From Tenrec ecaudatus (lineage: Eukaryota > Chordata > Mammalia > Afrosoricida > Tenrecidae): a stretch of DNA of 64,000 nucleotides. The stretch lies in the NCBI RefSeq assembly GCF_050624435.1, contig NC_134542.1, positions 115,117,677-115,181,676 on the forward strand, written 5' to 3'. Positions within the stretch are counted from its first letter, which is position 1, and each line of letters opens with the position of its first letter. Shown one piece after another: positions 1 to 10,680 of the stretch. The translations under genes were made by a program, and so were the position numbers. The notes below the pieces were generated by a model. That model made no database searches. It saw nothing but the letters and a program-made list of their open reading frames with translations, and was not told the DNA's origin.

Positions 1-59
1 CAAGTAGTTGGAGTTTATAAAACAGCCTTCACAGCTGACAATCACGGCAATTATCAGAT

Positions 60-190
60 GCTAGGCGCCCTGCTCAGCAGTGTATCTCCCGTCTCATCTT
101 CACCACCGTCTGGGGAACCAGAGTCAGAGAGATTAAGAAACCTGCCCAAGGTCACACAGCTTCTAAGTGGCAGAGCCGATCTATAGCCTT
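60..190 (+). repeat. MIR SINE fragment
   Basis: An ancient mammalian SINE remnant. The text from about 110 onward carries the MIR core wording (gagagattaagaaacctgcc, then caaggtcacacagct, then agtggcagagcc), which is the conserved 3' half of MIR. The 5' tRNA-like part is too diverged to delimit, so the left edge is approximate. Confidence 0.75.
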
Positions 191-960
191 ACCCCACTTC
201 CGCGGCGAGCCTCCTCTGTGTCCCCATGAGGGGTGGCAGAGAGGGAAAGGAGGGACTGTATCTATCAGCTGTCCAGGCGCCCCTCACGGGCCAGTATAAG
301 GAGCACGGCGTGGACTAGCACAATGGGTACCCAGCCCAGGTGGCTGCGCCTCATTTGTCCCTCTTATCAACACAGACACTCAGCAGAGCCCTCAAGGACG
401 CCCACCACACGCTTGTCCCCAGGGGTCTGGGATGGGCTTTCAGGGCCTGTGCGGTTGACAGCCTGAATTTGACAAAATCTGTGTTGAAAATGGAGCCTCA
501 TAATAGATTCGCAGAAAAAAAGCCCTCAGCCCTCCCAGGGGAATCCCTTGATGGACGGCTTCTCTCTGAGGGACGCTGGTGGGCCAGTTAGTGGGAAGGG
601 GTGGGGCTGAGGCTTGCAGGACCTCGCTGGAACCACCAGGAGGTCAACTGACATTTGAATGACAAGCCAGTTTCCATCTTCGGTGAACTCAACCCTTCCG
701 AAGCGTGACGCCCCCTTGTGCCCCGAGATTCTTCACCTTGTATCTTCCCCTCTAGACTTAGCTCCAGCCCCCCACCCCCACCCTTCTTTCCCAGACCAGG
801 CCATGAGGAAGCCCCTGTGGGGCTTAGAACGAGTCTCCTCTTAGATGATTTCCCCCCATCTGCCTCATTCCGACCCAGCTTTACCCCCTTCACAGGCTTC
901 TCACAGCCACGGCTTCATTCTGACTCACAGAAGTGTCTGTCTGTCACTCTTCACTCTTTG
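191..960. other. Unassigned single-copy-like DNA
   Basis: No gene or repeat is recognised here. Short reading frames on both strands (up to about 100 codons) overlap each other, have no family resemblance and lack splice or promoter context, so I read them as chance frames in moderately GC-rich DNA. Confidence 0.5.
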
Positions 961-1071
961 TGGGTGCAGACAGCATCATCTTTCCCCGCAGAGAAAGTGG
1001 CTGGTGGTCTCAAACTGCTGACCTGATAGTTCGGAGCCCACTGCGTACCCCATTCTAACACCCAGGTTCCT
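961..1071 (-). repeat. AfroSINE fragment
   Basis: Reverse-strand partial AfroSINE. The stretch gtggctggtggtctcaaact followed by gctgacctgatagttcgg matches the antisense B-box side of the SINE, and the tail accccattctaacacccagg fits the antisense 5' end. The 3' half is missing. Confidence 0.55.
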
Positions 1072-1137
1072 TCGACAGACACTGTCATGAAAATGCCCAG
1101 CTGATGGGGTCACCCAGCAAGAAAGGGGCTCAGACCA

Positions 1138-1275
1138 CTCATCATTCATTCACTATTTCACTGATAGCTGCGGGCACCCCCTGGATGCCAGGTGCCACTG
1201 CCAGGTAGTCACTGAGGACACATCAGTGAAGGAAACAGATGTGGCCCCTGTCTTCGGGGAGAGGACAGTCTGCCG
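1138..1275 (+). repeat. L2 LINE 3'-end relic
   Basis: Diverged copy of the L2 3' terminus. It has the order 'cattcattcacta ... gccaggtgccactg ... cagtgaaggaaacagat ... ggcccctgtcttc', which is the usual L2 wording. There is no coding content. Confidence 0.6.
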
Positions 1276-1459
1276 GCACACTTATTAACAGAGGACCCAA
1301 GGATGAAGCAAACCCTGCAGAAGATTTAGTTTCATCCTTTGTGAACCCAAACACAAAGGAGAAAGCGAAGACAGGACACAACTCCCCTCCTGACGAACCT
1401 CTGGGTTGGTCCCTAGAGTTTTCCAGAGAATTTACTGTGCAGTGAGGTGCTGGACTAGA

Positions 1460-1650
1460 CGTTCCCCCCAAACCAACTGATGACGAGTCAGTTTGGACTC
1501 ATCCTGGCCCGACAGGTACAGGGATTTTAGGTGAGGGTCTTCTGGAAGCAGATCATTGCCAGGACTGTCTTCTGAGGCAACTCTAGGTGGATTCGAACTG
1601 CCAACTTTCCCATTCCTAGTCGAGTCCTTACCACCCTGGGACATTCCAAA
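1460..1650 (-). repeat. AfroSINE, diverged
   Basis: Antisense AfroSINE of the variant with a 'ggcaactctaggtggattcg' B-box block near 1580-1600. It starts with the 3' end (aaaccaactgatgacgagtc) and ends with the 5' end (gtccttaccaccctggg). It is substantially mutated. Confidence 0.6.
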
Positions 1651-1689
1651 GTCCTGCTCCTGGCGAGCCTGCTTCCCTAAATCCTAAGT

Positions 1690-1750
1690 GGAGCCCAGCA
1701 ATTGATAACCAGCTTCCCTGGTGATTCTGAGGGGAATCCAGTTCTAGGAA
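1690..1750 (+). repeat. MER5A-like hAT relic
   Basis: The words 'gagcccagcaatt' and 'ccctggtgattctgaggg' resemble the 3' part of the old MER5A DNA transposon. Only about 60 bp is recognisable, so the call is tentative. Confidence 0.45.
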
Positions 1751-2930
1751 ACTCTTGTGCTCACTTGTGAATTTTTTGTTTGTCTAGTTAGCCCAGGGTC
1801 CTTCAAGGTGCGCTTTCTGAATTGGACCCATCGTTTCTGGAACAGTTTCTCTACTGTGATTAGACATAAAAGCCCTGATAACTCTTTGTAGCAGTGGAGC
1901 GAATACTGCTAGTCCGAGGCATGGTGTCGCAATATAGACGTGCAAACAAGTACACGTACTTGTCCGATGGCCAAGTGTAATGAAGTTGGCTGGTCCTTCC
2001 TCGTGTCCCCAGACGAAGAAGGAAAAACATGAGCTAGAGTTTCAAACTCCCAGGACAAGTATTGCATAAACGACTTGAAGGAGTCTAGACTGCCCTGTTA
2101 GAGATTCTTATTTCCTGGAGCCACAGAGCGGAGAGGGTGAAAACTAAGCCCAGAGTCGCCATCTAGGAACGGCTGGATTATAACACAAATTGAATTCCCA
2201 GCTACTCAGGCTGGGAACGAATGGATGGATGAGGGTATGTGTGGAATGCTTGAGGATATATGGGGAAGCTTCTGTGTGACTGTGGCCATGGTAGGACCCA
2301 GCCATAGAGCTCTGGAGAATCTGTCTGTCCAGACATTGTAGGGTCTTTGTACCATATGGTGGGTGTGCGGGATGTGGGCCCCACACCAGACACCGGGTAA
2401 CCTTGACAGTGAGGTGAGATACAGATAAGTCAAAGGACGTGGGGTGCTGATAACTCAGAGGGCGGTGGAGTCCACCGGCCACAGACACTGGCAGGACGCC
2501 TGTCACGAGATCCCGAGATAGCAGAGGGGAGACAGCGTGTGGTAAGCCCTGGTTGCAGCCCCACGGGGCGGCCTGGCATTTAAGGGTAACCAATTCTGGC
2601 TGGAGGTCAGCTGCGAGCCCCGCAAGCTCAGCTCTGAGAAGAGGGGCAGGTGGTCCAGGCCACACCCTCCAGGAGGCCGGGTCTGGTCGGGGACAGACAT
2701 GGAAAGGGACAGAAATGAGGACAGGAAGCCTCTGGACGTCCTCATGGAGGATCGAGGCACCCTCCCAGAGAAAATCGAATCTTTACGGGGAAGGCTGGGG
2801 TCCCGGGTTGGGGTGACACGTGCGTTGTGTGGGTCGAGTTGGAGAGCAGGTACGAAGGCTTCCTAGAACAGATTTACATGCATATTCAACATATTCCTGG
2901 GGGGGGAGGTGCCTTTCCTTTGGCCAAGGA
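1751..2930. other. Unassigned DNA
   Basis: No repeat or gene recognised over about 1.2 kb. The minus-strand frame of 173 codons at 2144-2665 looks like a chance frame: its translation resembles no family I know, and two other minus-strand frames overlap it with equal length density. Confidence 0.45.
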
Positions 2931-2987
2931 CTTAATTACTAACCCAAAGGTCAGAGGGTCCAAACTCGCCCAGAAGAAAATCCAGAC

Positions 2988-3045
2988 TCCAACCAAACTC
3001 ACAGCCATCAAGTCCAGTCTGACTCGTCGTGTCTGGTGCTCACAT
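2988..3045 (-). repeat. AfroSINE 3'-end fragment
   Basis: The antisense 3' end of AfroSINE is visible (accaaactcacagccatcaa gtccagtctgactcg). The rest of the element is absent. Confidence 0.5.
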
Positions 3046-3134
3046 CCTAGGGAGCAGTTGCGTTCTGCACACGCAAGATCGCAGACAGACGGACTCCCGG
3101 GCAGCAACTGAGAACACACACAGGATGCCTGAGC

Positions 3135-3260
3135 TCTGCGTCCTCAGACAAGTTACCTGACCTCTCTGGACCATATTGCCGTATTCATTCATGCTTATAA
3201 TACCCAACTGCCGCGATTACTGCGTGGACAAAACGAGAAAGCAGGTGTGAGGACACTGAT
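3135..3260 (+). repeat. MIR SINE fragment
   Basis: Core MIR wording: 'gacaagttacctgacctctctgg' region followed by 'cattcatgcttataatac', corresponding to the 'cttgggcaagttacttaacc' to 'ataataatagtacc' part of MIR. Diverged, edges approximate. Confidence 0.6.
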
Positions 3261-3589
3261 CCCACATTAGGGTTCCATCAAAGGGCAATGACCATCCATC
3301 CGCCTGATGATTTCCACAAGTCCCAGCCATTGAAGACATCATGGAATGCAGTTCTAGTCCCACACACGTGCTCAAGTAAGAGCTCCGGCTAATCCCGTGG
3401 CAATGTTTTTCCGGTAGCTCAGCAAAAGCTTCCTATGGAGAAGGCGCTGAGTGCTATGTCACAAATGTGTCTTTGTCTATTTTTGATGGATAACTATTGG
3501 TTTAGTCAGAACCAATCTCTTTCCCTGTCTATTATCTTCAAAAATTCCCTATATTCTCTTCCTAGAGCAAAAAAGAAATAAATTCACCA

Positions 3590-3750
3590 AACCAACTACT
3601 GGGAAGTCAAGTCCAACTCGTTGGCAACCTGCAGAAGATAAGGTTTGGGGACTACGTCTTTGCAGAAGCATGTAGCTTTATCTCTCTCCTGTGGAGCGGT
3701 TGGTGGCTTTGAACCACCAACTTCGTAATTAGCACCCTAGATATACGTAC
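3590..3750 (-). repeat. AfroSINE
   Basis: Antisense copy from the 3' end (accaactactgggaagtcaag) through 'gtggagcggttggtggcttt gaaccaccaac' to the 5' side 'attagcaccctag'. The mid-region 'tttatctctctcctgtggag' is typical of the antisense body. Confidence 0.7.
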
Positions 3751-3899
3751 ACAGTTCAGACCAGCAATGTTCCTCTTCCCAGTAGGCCAGGAAGCTGAGT
3801 AAAGAATATTATAAATCTTCTATTCCTCGATATAAATGGCTTAGAACTCTAGCTTCTTCCTTCAACGTGCCAGTCTATGGAAAGAAAGGTTAACTTGTG

Positions 3900-4612
3900 T
3901 GAAATTTTAATGAATAAAACATTTCTTTACTGTGTCATCTAAGTTCACACAGAGGAAGCACACCAGACTTTGTGATCCAAGGATTGTAAATAATAAAATC
4001 CAAGATCAGATGAAGGAATTATATTCAACCTAAAACTCTGAGCAACTAGTTTTCAGAAGGCCATGGATGACAATGAAAATCCAAAATTCATTTGTAGGAT
4101 CCCCACATGGATTGAGGCTCCTGTGCGTCCCCTCTGACCATTGACCAGGGGCATGAATGGCCTTTCTGTCGGCAAGTAGGTTAATGCAGATGGAGTTATC
4201 CTTCTGCATATCAACATCTTATCCCATGATCTTCCTTTTGACCCATTCTAAATTTGTTCTAGTTTTCAATATTTCCTGCTTTCCTTTTCAATTGAGATTC
4301 TTCTCTTTTATTTTGTTATTGTTGGGTTTTATGTGTGTTTGCTATTCAATTTCATTTATTTATTATTTGGTATACTTTTCTGTCTATGAAACTCAGGATT
4401 GGTAAATCTATCTAGACATCAACTGGGTTGATGCTTTCTTAGGGCGATGGCAGAGGAGGTTGGGGAAAAGTGAGGGCCTGATAACAAGGACAAAAGGGAA
4501 AATGTTCTAAAATTGATTGTGGTGGTGGCTGCTCAACTCTGTTAATATGATGAAACAATTGAATTGTATGATACATTAATTACATGTCAATAAAACTTTT
4601 TTTAATTCCTCT
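3900..4612 (+). repeat. L1M-type LINE 3' UTR and terminus
   Basis: Ends with 'attgattgtggtggtggctg' ... 'gaattgtatgatacatt' ... 'gtcaataaaacttttttta', the classic L1M 3' terminus with a poly(A) signal and A-rich tail. The upstream 700 bp matches the copy at 52690-54160 in the same order ('gtgatccaaggattgtaaat' at about 3981 and 53019). No ORF2 remains. Confidence 0.75.
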
Positions 4613-5581
4613 TTCTTAGGAGAGAATAAGGGCACCTGCACTTAGCAGCGTCTTTGATGAGCTGACTAACGGCTGTCAATTGGCACCAGCTACTCTGAGA
4701 CCAAGGACTGGGCAGAGACAAGAGACACCAGGAGGGCAGTTAAGCCTTTGGTTCCTTCTGAGAACTAGGCTCACGGAACAAAGACTGGGGGGACTGAAGT
4801 CCTGTCTCATCCAGAGAAAACCACTGTCGAATTGTTCTCTATGGTGGTGATGTTGGACACCCACCCCTACCATTTCCACACTAGGGGGAGAAAGTCCCAA
4901 CAGCTGAAAAACAAAAGCTCATCAAGGGGGAAGTGGCAGCCTCTGAGAAAACCAGCAGACACCTGACAGCCTTTCTTACGCAAATTGCAATTAGTACAGC
5001 AAAACAAGTGACTGAAGCCAGTGTCACTTCTGAAGAAGCTGATCCCCGCTTTCTACAGTCCGGTAGCTCGCTAGAGTCAGAGGCTGCAAAAACAGGAAGT
5101 GCCAGATGTAGTATCAAATGACCCAGACAGTAAAAGCGGGCAAAACACTAAATTGGAAGAAAGGAAGTCACAATTACACCACAAACAATGCAGATATTTG
5201 TCTGAGATATTCTGGGCTTGGTGCACTAACACGCCCCGTCCAGAAAATGGAGGCACAAGGCTGATACGGAGAGATCCCAGGTTGCAAGAGCCCAGCAACA
5301 CGAAATTCTCCCCTTTCTACAAAACCGTATGTCTGAAATGGAGCAAAACCTCAGAGATTACACTGCTACATGGAAAAAACAACTTTCAAATCTATGGCTA
5401 GATAACATTACGAAGCCCTGGAACTTGGTCCCTGAGATTCAAACTCTGGCCTTGCCCAAGCCCCCTTCTGGCCAAAAAACAAGGGGAGTGGGTACCTATC
5501 ACTTCCTCCTTCGGGTTCCTCTCCTCCCCACTTCTCGGTCTCAGTCCAGGTGATTTGAAGGGAGACAACCCAACCCCGATC
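4613..5581. other. Unassigned DNA
   Basis: No recognised repeat or exon. Opposing short frames around 4881-5401 cover the same bases on both strands, which argues against coding. Confidence 0.45.
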
Positions 5582-5791
5582 TTCTAGAACCATGGTTCCC
5601 AACCTTCCTAATGCTGCAACCCTTTCATACAGTTCCTCATGTGGTGGTGCCCCCCCAATCATCAAATTATTTTTGTTGCTACTTCATAACTGTCATTTTG
5701 CTACTCTTATGAACTGGGAAACCCCTGTGAAAGGGTCATTCGACCCTCAAAGGAGCCGAGAGCCCACAGATTGAGAACCGCTGCTCTAGAG
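5582..5791 (+). mobile_element. SPIN-like hAT MITE with target-site duplication
   Basis: Non-autonomous hAT element at 5590-5783 (194 bp). The left end (ggttcccaaccttcctaatg) and right end (ttgagaaccgctg) form terminal inverted repeats of about 15 bp. The body includes 'atttttgttgctacttcata' and 'tttgctactcttatgaa'. Flanking 8-mers ttctagaa (5582-5589) and ctctagag (5784-5791) agree in the central six bases and fit the nTCTAGAn target preference of hAT elements. There is no transposase; an autonomous SPIN copy would have been needed for mobility. A second copy lies at about 43554-43739. Confidence 0.85.
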
Positions 5792-7330
5792 GAACAGACG
5801 AGGCTGGGACAGCACTGCCACTCCCGTGGTCATCCTGCGGGTAGGCATGCCACTGTCCTCTGAGCTCATCGCCATCAGCCCTGGGACTGCACTGGAAATA
5901 TTGGGAACTAAAAACTCTTCACCAACCAGAATTGCTCATCTAGAAGAATACAATCTCACTGCTTACAGAAGCCACGCTACGGATAGCACCTGCTGTGGGA
6001 GTCAAGTCAATATGGAGAGAAACAGCTCAATTGCTAAGGACAAAAATACCCCTCATGTTTAGGACATCACTATGACCTCATCGACCCATCTCTACTAAAG
6101 CGATACCCACTGCTGGACAATTTAGCTGCGAGCACAGGAAATTCCTCTTTTTCTGGATTCTTGTCACTTGTAACCAGAGTCCTAACACTGTAAGACCTCA
6201 TTTATGGTGGGTGTTCCCAGGGGCCAGGGACCCACAGCCCTCTCCTTTCATTAGACTGATAGAAATCCACAAGTATCTAGCTTACCACCTTAAAAAAGGC
6301 TTCTTTGTCTTTCTGGACCTTTCTTCCTCTGAAAGGAAGGGGTTAGAAGAGCTGTCTTCTAAGTTAAAGTCAATACTAAAATTTTAATTTCAGAATTTAA
6401 TAATCTTCTTCTGAAATGCTTCAGATTCCTAGCAGCAATACTCATGGTACACCTCACCTTCTACCACAGAAGATGATTTCTACAGCTTTTCCACATATCC
6501 GGAGGGGAAATATTGGCCTGGAGATTATTCACTGCGTAGATAAAATAGGGAAGTGCATGTTATCTAGAAAATGTTGGCTCAGGAAAGCACTTAACCTTAA
6601 CATTCCCTCTGATTCTCACCTCTGGGTCCAGGTGGTCAACAGCCAAAGATATTGACCATGTGGAAAGACTATCTTTCCCTATCACCCAAGATATCTTTGG
6701 TCTTTAGATAGGCAGCAAGCTGGTGATATACCAAAAACTGGTCTGCAAAAGTACAATTATCAGGAAAGAGTATGTATGCAAACTTAATTGTGCAACTTTT
6801 CTATGATCTAGAATGTGGCCGTTCTTATCTAGGATTCTTCAGGCTACAAGAGACAAGAATCCTCACTCAACATGGCATAACCAAAAAGATAATTCACTAG
6901 CTCATACAACTGGGGGGACAAAAACAAAAAAAAAACCTCAGAGCACATCTTCAGAAAAGTTGAATACAGGTGTTCAAATAATGTCTTCAAGAATATGCCT
7001 CTTTACCTTTTGGTTTTACTTTATTTCTTGACAATCCCTTCCTATCGATTCATTTAGCTATAAATCAACCTTTTCTGGTTTATCACCTTAGTAGCCTCAA
7101 GAGAAGAAGTACCTCTTTGCCAATGCTTCTATTTAAACTCCCAGAGCGAATACACTAAATTAGCCCATTTTAAGTATCCATCTTTGAAATAAGAACCATG
7201 ATCCAAAGGCCCAAGCCTGTCATATACATAGTTCAGAGGACAGGGTCAGCCCCATGGGGCCCACATGGGGAAAGATGTTGACCGAGAGGAAAACTAGAAT
7301 AGAGTTTCTAGAAGAAGAGAAAATGTACAT
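5792..7330. other. Unassigned DNA
   Basis: About 1.5 kb with no repeat family I can name. AT content rises towards 7 kb. Short plus-strand frames at 5826, 6416 and 6813 have no recognisable product. Confidence 0.45.
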
Positions 7331-8290
7331 GTGTCAGGAAGAACAACAAATGGAAGCTACACGGCCTTGAGGCTGAGTGCCACAGCTGGCTTGGAGCACA
7401 GCACGTTTCTTTCTCAAAGGAAATGGCGATCAAAAGATTCAATAAAATTCTTATTTAAAATTCCAAAAGCCTCTTTTTGTATAATTGGGAAAGCTAATCT
7501 TCAAACGCCGAAAGAACTGGAAAGGACTCTGAACAGTCAAAACAATCTTGAAAAGAACAAAGTTGGAGGACAAATACTTCCTGATTTCAAAACGGACTCT
7601 CAAGCTACAGTAATCAAAACTGTGTGGCACTGGTAGAAGAAAGGAAAATAGACCAATGAAATGAGATTGAAATTCCAGAAACGGGGAAAATAAGAGTTTC
7701 CCAGTCTGGAACAACTGCACTTGGCACGTGCAGATGAACAAAGCTGGGATCATCCCACACTTTACCTCAAAAATTAAATCAAAATGGATCGATTGCCAAA
7801 ATTTAAGATCCCAAAATTAAAAAACTCTTAGAAATAAAGCACAGGGGTAGATCCTCATAGCCTTGGTTTGGGCCATGGATTATTGGATTATACATCAAAA
7901 GCACGAGAAACAAAAAAATTTAATAAGTAGTCACTTATGGAAACTTAAAACTTTTGTAAATCAATGACATGAAGAAAGCAAAAGTAAAAAGATAACGTAA
8001 AGAATGGGAGAAAAGATTTGTAAATCCTACAGCTGATAAAGGTTTAAGATCAAGAATCACTTACAACTCAACAAGAAAAAAGCAAACCATCCAATTGAAA
8101 AATGGGCAAATAACAGAAGTTGGTATCTTCCCAAAGAAACACAAATTGGCCAGTGTCCACCTGAAAATATAACTAATATAACTTGTCATTAAGGAAACAC
8201 AAATCAAAGTCACAATGAGCTACTACGTAACACCCAGTAGGATGGCTTTCATTAAAAGAAGAGGGAGAGGGAAGAAGATAGATTAGATGG
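7331..8290 (+). pseudogene. L1 ORF2 3'-terminal fragment (decayed)
   Basis: Old L1 (L1M type). In one frame the translation reads 'NKVGGQILPDFKTDS' and 'TVIKTVWHW' at about 7560-7635, matching the conserved region downstream of the reverse transcriptase domain. At the nucleotide level the resemblance continues to 'caatgagctactacgtaac' near 8213-8231, the end of ORF2. Stops and frameshifts break the frame after 7636. The copy is cut off by the ERVL LTR beginning at 8291. Confidence 0.8.
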
Positions 8291-8871
8291 TGTGTTAGAC
8301 TGGGTTCCCTAGAGAAACAAAATCAGAATGTTAATAATTTTCTATATACTTATACAGACAGGTAGATAGATAACATAAGAAATAAACAGTTAATTAAATT
8401 ATAGAGCAGTACAAATGGCTCAGTGCAACTCACTCGCGTGAGACAGTTGTGAGACGCTGGCAGTTCTTCAAGTCTTGAGGGCCGCTGGGTAGTCCTCTGT
8501 AGAGCAATTCAGACTACCCGGGCACAGGCAGCAAACAGCAAGGCAAGTCACCAACAGTCAGCCAGATGACAGAGTCCGACAGTCCCCAGCTTAAGAGATG
8601 TAAATTCCAATGGTGTGGCGAAGCAGGTCGTGAAGGAACCTCAAATTACAGCGACACAGTCCACAGATTAGGTGTCCCACAGGTTAGGTGTCCCACAGGT
8701 AGTGTAGCTTGCAAATTGAGGAACAGAACAAGCAAGGCAGACACACACTGGTATGATGATCAAAGAGTAAGAGAAAAGAAAGGTGAGGCTCGCTGAGCCA
8801 TTTATCTCTCTGCCCTTCAATTAATCCCACATGTGTTTATCGCCCAGGTTGGCACGATAAACCTCAATCTA
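8291..8871 (-). mobile_element. ERVL 3' LTR (MLT2-related)
   Basis: LTR of an endogenous retrovirus on the minus strand. Its right-hand terminus as read on plus begins tgtgttagactgggttccct and contains 'agagaaacaaa', the signature end of ERVL/MLT2 LTRs. It shares the 'cacatgtgtttatcgcccagg' block with the solo LTR at 30397-30913. It lies directly downstream, in minus sense, of a polypurine tract and ERVL internal sequence, so it is the 3' LTR of a partial provirus. A 16-bp tandem duplication (ttaggtgtcccacagg) sits at about 8668-8699. Confidence 0.7.
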
Positions 8872-8880
8872 CCCCTTGCC
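8872..8880 (-). other. ERVL polypurine tract
   Basis: Read on the minus strand this is GGCAAGGGG, placed immediately 5' of the LTR. That is where a retroviral polypurine tract, the primer for plus-strand DNA synthesis, is expected. The assignment rests on position. Confidence 0.5.
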
Positions 8881-9857
8881 AACTCAGGACCTGTACACAA
8901 TTCTTTAGCCATATATAATTTCAGGACATTAATGAAATCACACTTATACTTATCATTAAACATCTATCATACATATAAATGAAAACACACTGAGTCCAAT
9001 TGTATTTGATCTATCATATCTGAACAAAGGAAAGATATGCAATAAGCACATAAAAAAATACACTGACAATTATAAACCACACTTTTGCAATTGATCACAT
9101 GGTCTTAACTGATAGGTAGAACTACCTTCTTCTTCTACCCATTCTGTATTACCTTTACCCTCAGAAAGCACCTCAGCTGGCTGTGGTTTTTTTGCCTGGT
9201 GGGGTAACCCAGACCTTCATTCCTAAGGGGTCTAGGTCATTATAAGTCCTGTCAGGATTGGGTTGCTGTAACTTACCATTTACTTTAATCACAGGGCATG
9301 GTAACACTAAGAGTCAGCCTATGGGATCTCCTGGATTCCAGACATATTCTTCTTTGCCTCCATTATGTAGCACCAGTTCAATTTCTCCTCAGGAATCAGG
9401 ATCAATCACACCACTCAGTAAAGTGTCACCCTTCCTGAACTGTTGATCCAAAGGCACGAGAAGCCCAAAGTGGTCAGGGGGCATTCTCAGCTGCCAGTTC
9501 AGTGGGATCCGTGCTGTGTTTCCAGGTGGGAGAGTTCCTTTCTTCAGGACCAGGACCTCCAGGCCTGAGGAACACAGGGTTGCTAGGACCGGAAGCAAAA
9601 ATGCTGCAAGGGGATCACTAGGAGTAATAGTGAGTGGTGCCACTCCAGCTTCCACCCCTTGGTTCCTGGACCCATGAATTCTGGCTATTGGAGACACAGC
9701 ACCATATATTGGCCGCTGGTTTAGAGCATATACAGCTTCCTGGAGAAATTGCCCCAGCCCGCAAGTTGTTGCCACCTAGCTGGGTCTTAAACTAAATCCC
9801 TTCTGAGTGGGGTCTTCGTACCTCCTGTGAGGTACAAAGAGATATACATATGAACGG
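8881..9857 (-). pseudogene. ERVL internal remnant: integrase C-terminal end and dUTPase-like domain
   Basis: Minus-strand frame with the integrase C-terminal hallmark 'ALNQRP' near its start (about 9720), followed by a dUTPase-like segment. ERVL elements are known for carrying a dUTPase after integrase in pol. The third dUTPase motif is visible as 'GVIDPD' at about 9390-9410. The expected next residue is changed, then an in-frame TGA interrupts it, after which 'GEIELVLHNG' continues. Another stop follows at about 9330. The domain is therefore inactivated. Gag, protease, reverse transcriptase and the 5' LTR are absent. The neighbour on the right is an LTR in the opposite direction. Confidence 0.8.
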
Positions 9858-10363
9858 TATGGCAGTCATATAATCTCCTGTCAACTTGCGAAGGGGTGAC
9901 GTCTAGCCTGTCGATCAGGGTGGTCGCAGCTTGATGACCGCATTTGGAGGCAGGAAGGAGATAAACAGCTCACTGGAGAGCAGACACTCTCGCTCTTGGT
10001 CTCCCTACAAGACATTCCAGTGGACAAGCTACAGGAAGCTATGCTAATAGAGCCAGTGAACTGGAAACACTGAGACCCAAGCATGGAGACTCACGCGAGC
10101 TTCCACCACCACTGGACCCACAAGACTTTCCACCCACTGGCCTGTGATCTTCCTGCATTCGGCATCATTGTAGGTGTTGTGTGAGTCTGAAGAGGAATTT
10201 ACAGACTGGTATCGGACATATGGGCTAATATCAGACTTATGGACTTGATCTGGACTGGGTTGGGATGTTTTCTTAATATGCAATTACTTTTAGCTATAAA
10301 GTTCTCTCTCATACACAGTGTGTGTCTGTGAATTTGTTTCTCTAGTCAACCCAGACCGACACA
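9858..10363 (+). mobile_element. ERVL-type (MLT2-related) LTR
   Basis: About 506 bp in plus orientation, ending 'gtttctctagtcaacccaga ccgacaca'. It shares the internal run 'tttggaggcaggaaggagat aaacagctcactgg' and 'gaggaatttacagactggta' with the copies at 53340, 63387 and, in reverse, 20302. No clear 5-bp duplication is visible, and the first bases (tatgg) are mutated from tgtgg. It abuts the ERVL internal fragment but points the other way, so it is not that provirus's 5' LTR. Confidence 0.75.
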
Positions 10364-10384
10364 GATGTCTTGGTGACACAAATC

Positions 10385-10550
10385 CTGTGAGGAATCATCT
10401 GCAAACCAAGGAAGCCAGCGCACGCCAAGACTCCTGACAGCGGAAGGGCTTTTCCTGGAGCCGCCCCAAACTCTGACAGGATACATTTCTGCTCTTTAAA
10501 GTTACCACTTTGGGGGATTTTGTTACAAGCACCCTAAGAAATTAAGAGGG
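10385..10550 (+). repeat. MLT1 LTR 3' fragment
   Basis: The words 'acatttctgctctttaaagt taccactttgg' and 'attttgttacaagcacccta agaaatt' match the 3' end of MLT1 (MaLR) LTRs. Old and truncated at the left. Confidence 0.6.
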
Positions 10551-10617
10551 AAAAGGCTTTTTTGGTACGAAGAGGGAGTCACACACTCCTCAAACTGTGG
10601 TCGGCAGCAGAGGGTCG

Positions 10618-10680
10618 GGAAGAGAGCATAGTGGTCAGCCCTGGAGCTGTGGCTTCAGACAGTTAGCCACGTCCAGTGAT
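10618..10680 (+). repeat. MIR 5'-region fragment
   Basis: Short match to the tRNA-related 5' part of MIR: 'agagcatagtggtcagccct ggagctgtgg'. Only about 60 bp is recognisable. Confidence 0.4.

Noticed and set aside
2144..2665. 173-codon minus-strand frame
   Set aside because: Shares its bases with other minus-strand frames and shows no family motif; composition is consistent with chance.
8668..8699. CRISPR-like or satellite tandem repeat
   Set aside because: Only two 16-bp units, with no spacers; a small duplication within an LTR in a mammalian genome.
9858..10363. 5' LTR of the ERVL provirus on its left
   Set aside because: Its orientation is opposite to the provirus and it belongs to a different LTR subgroup.
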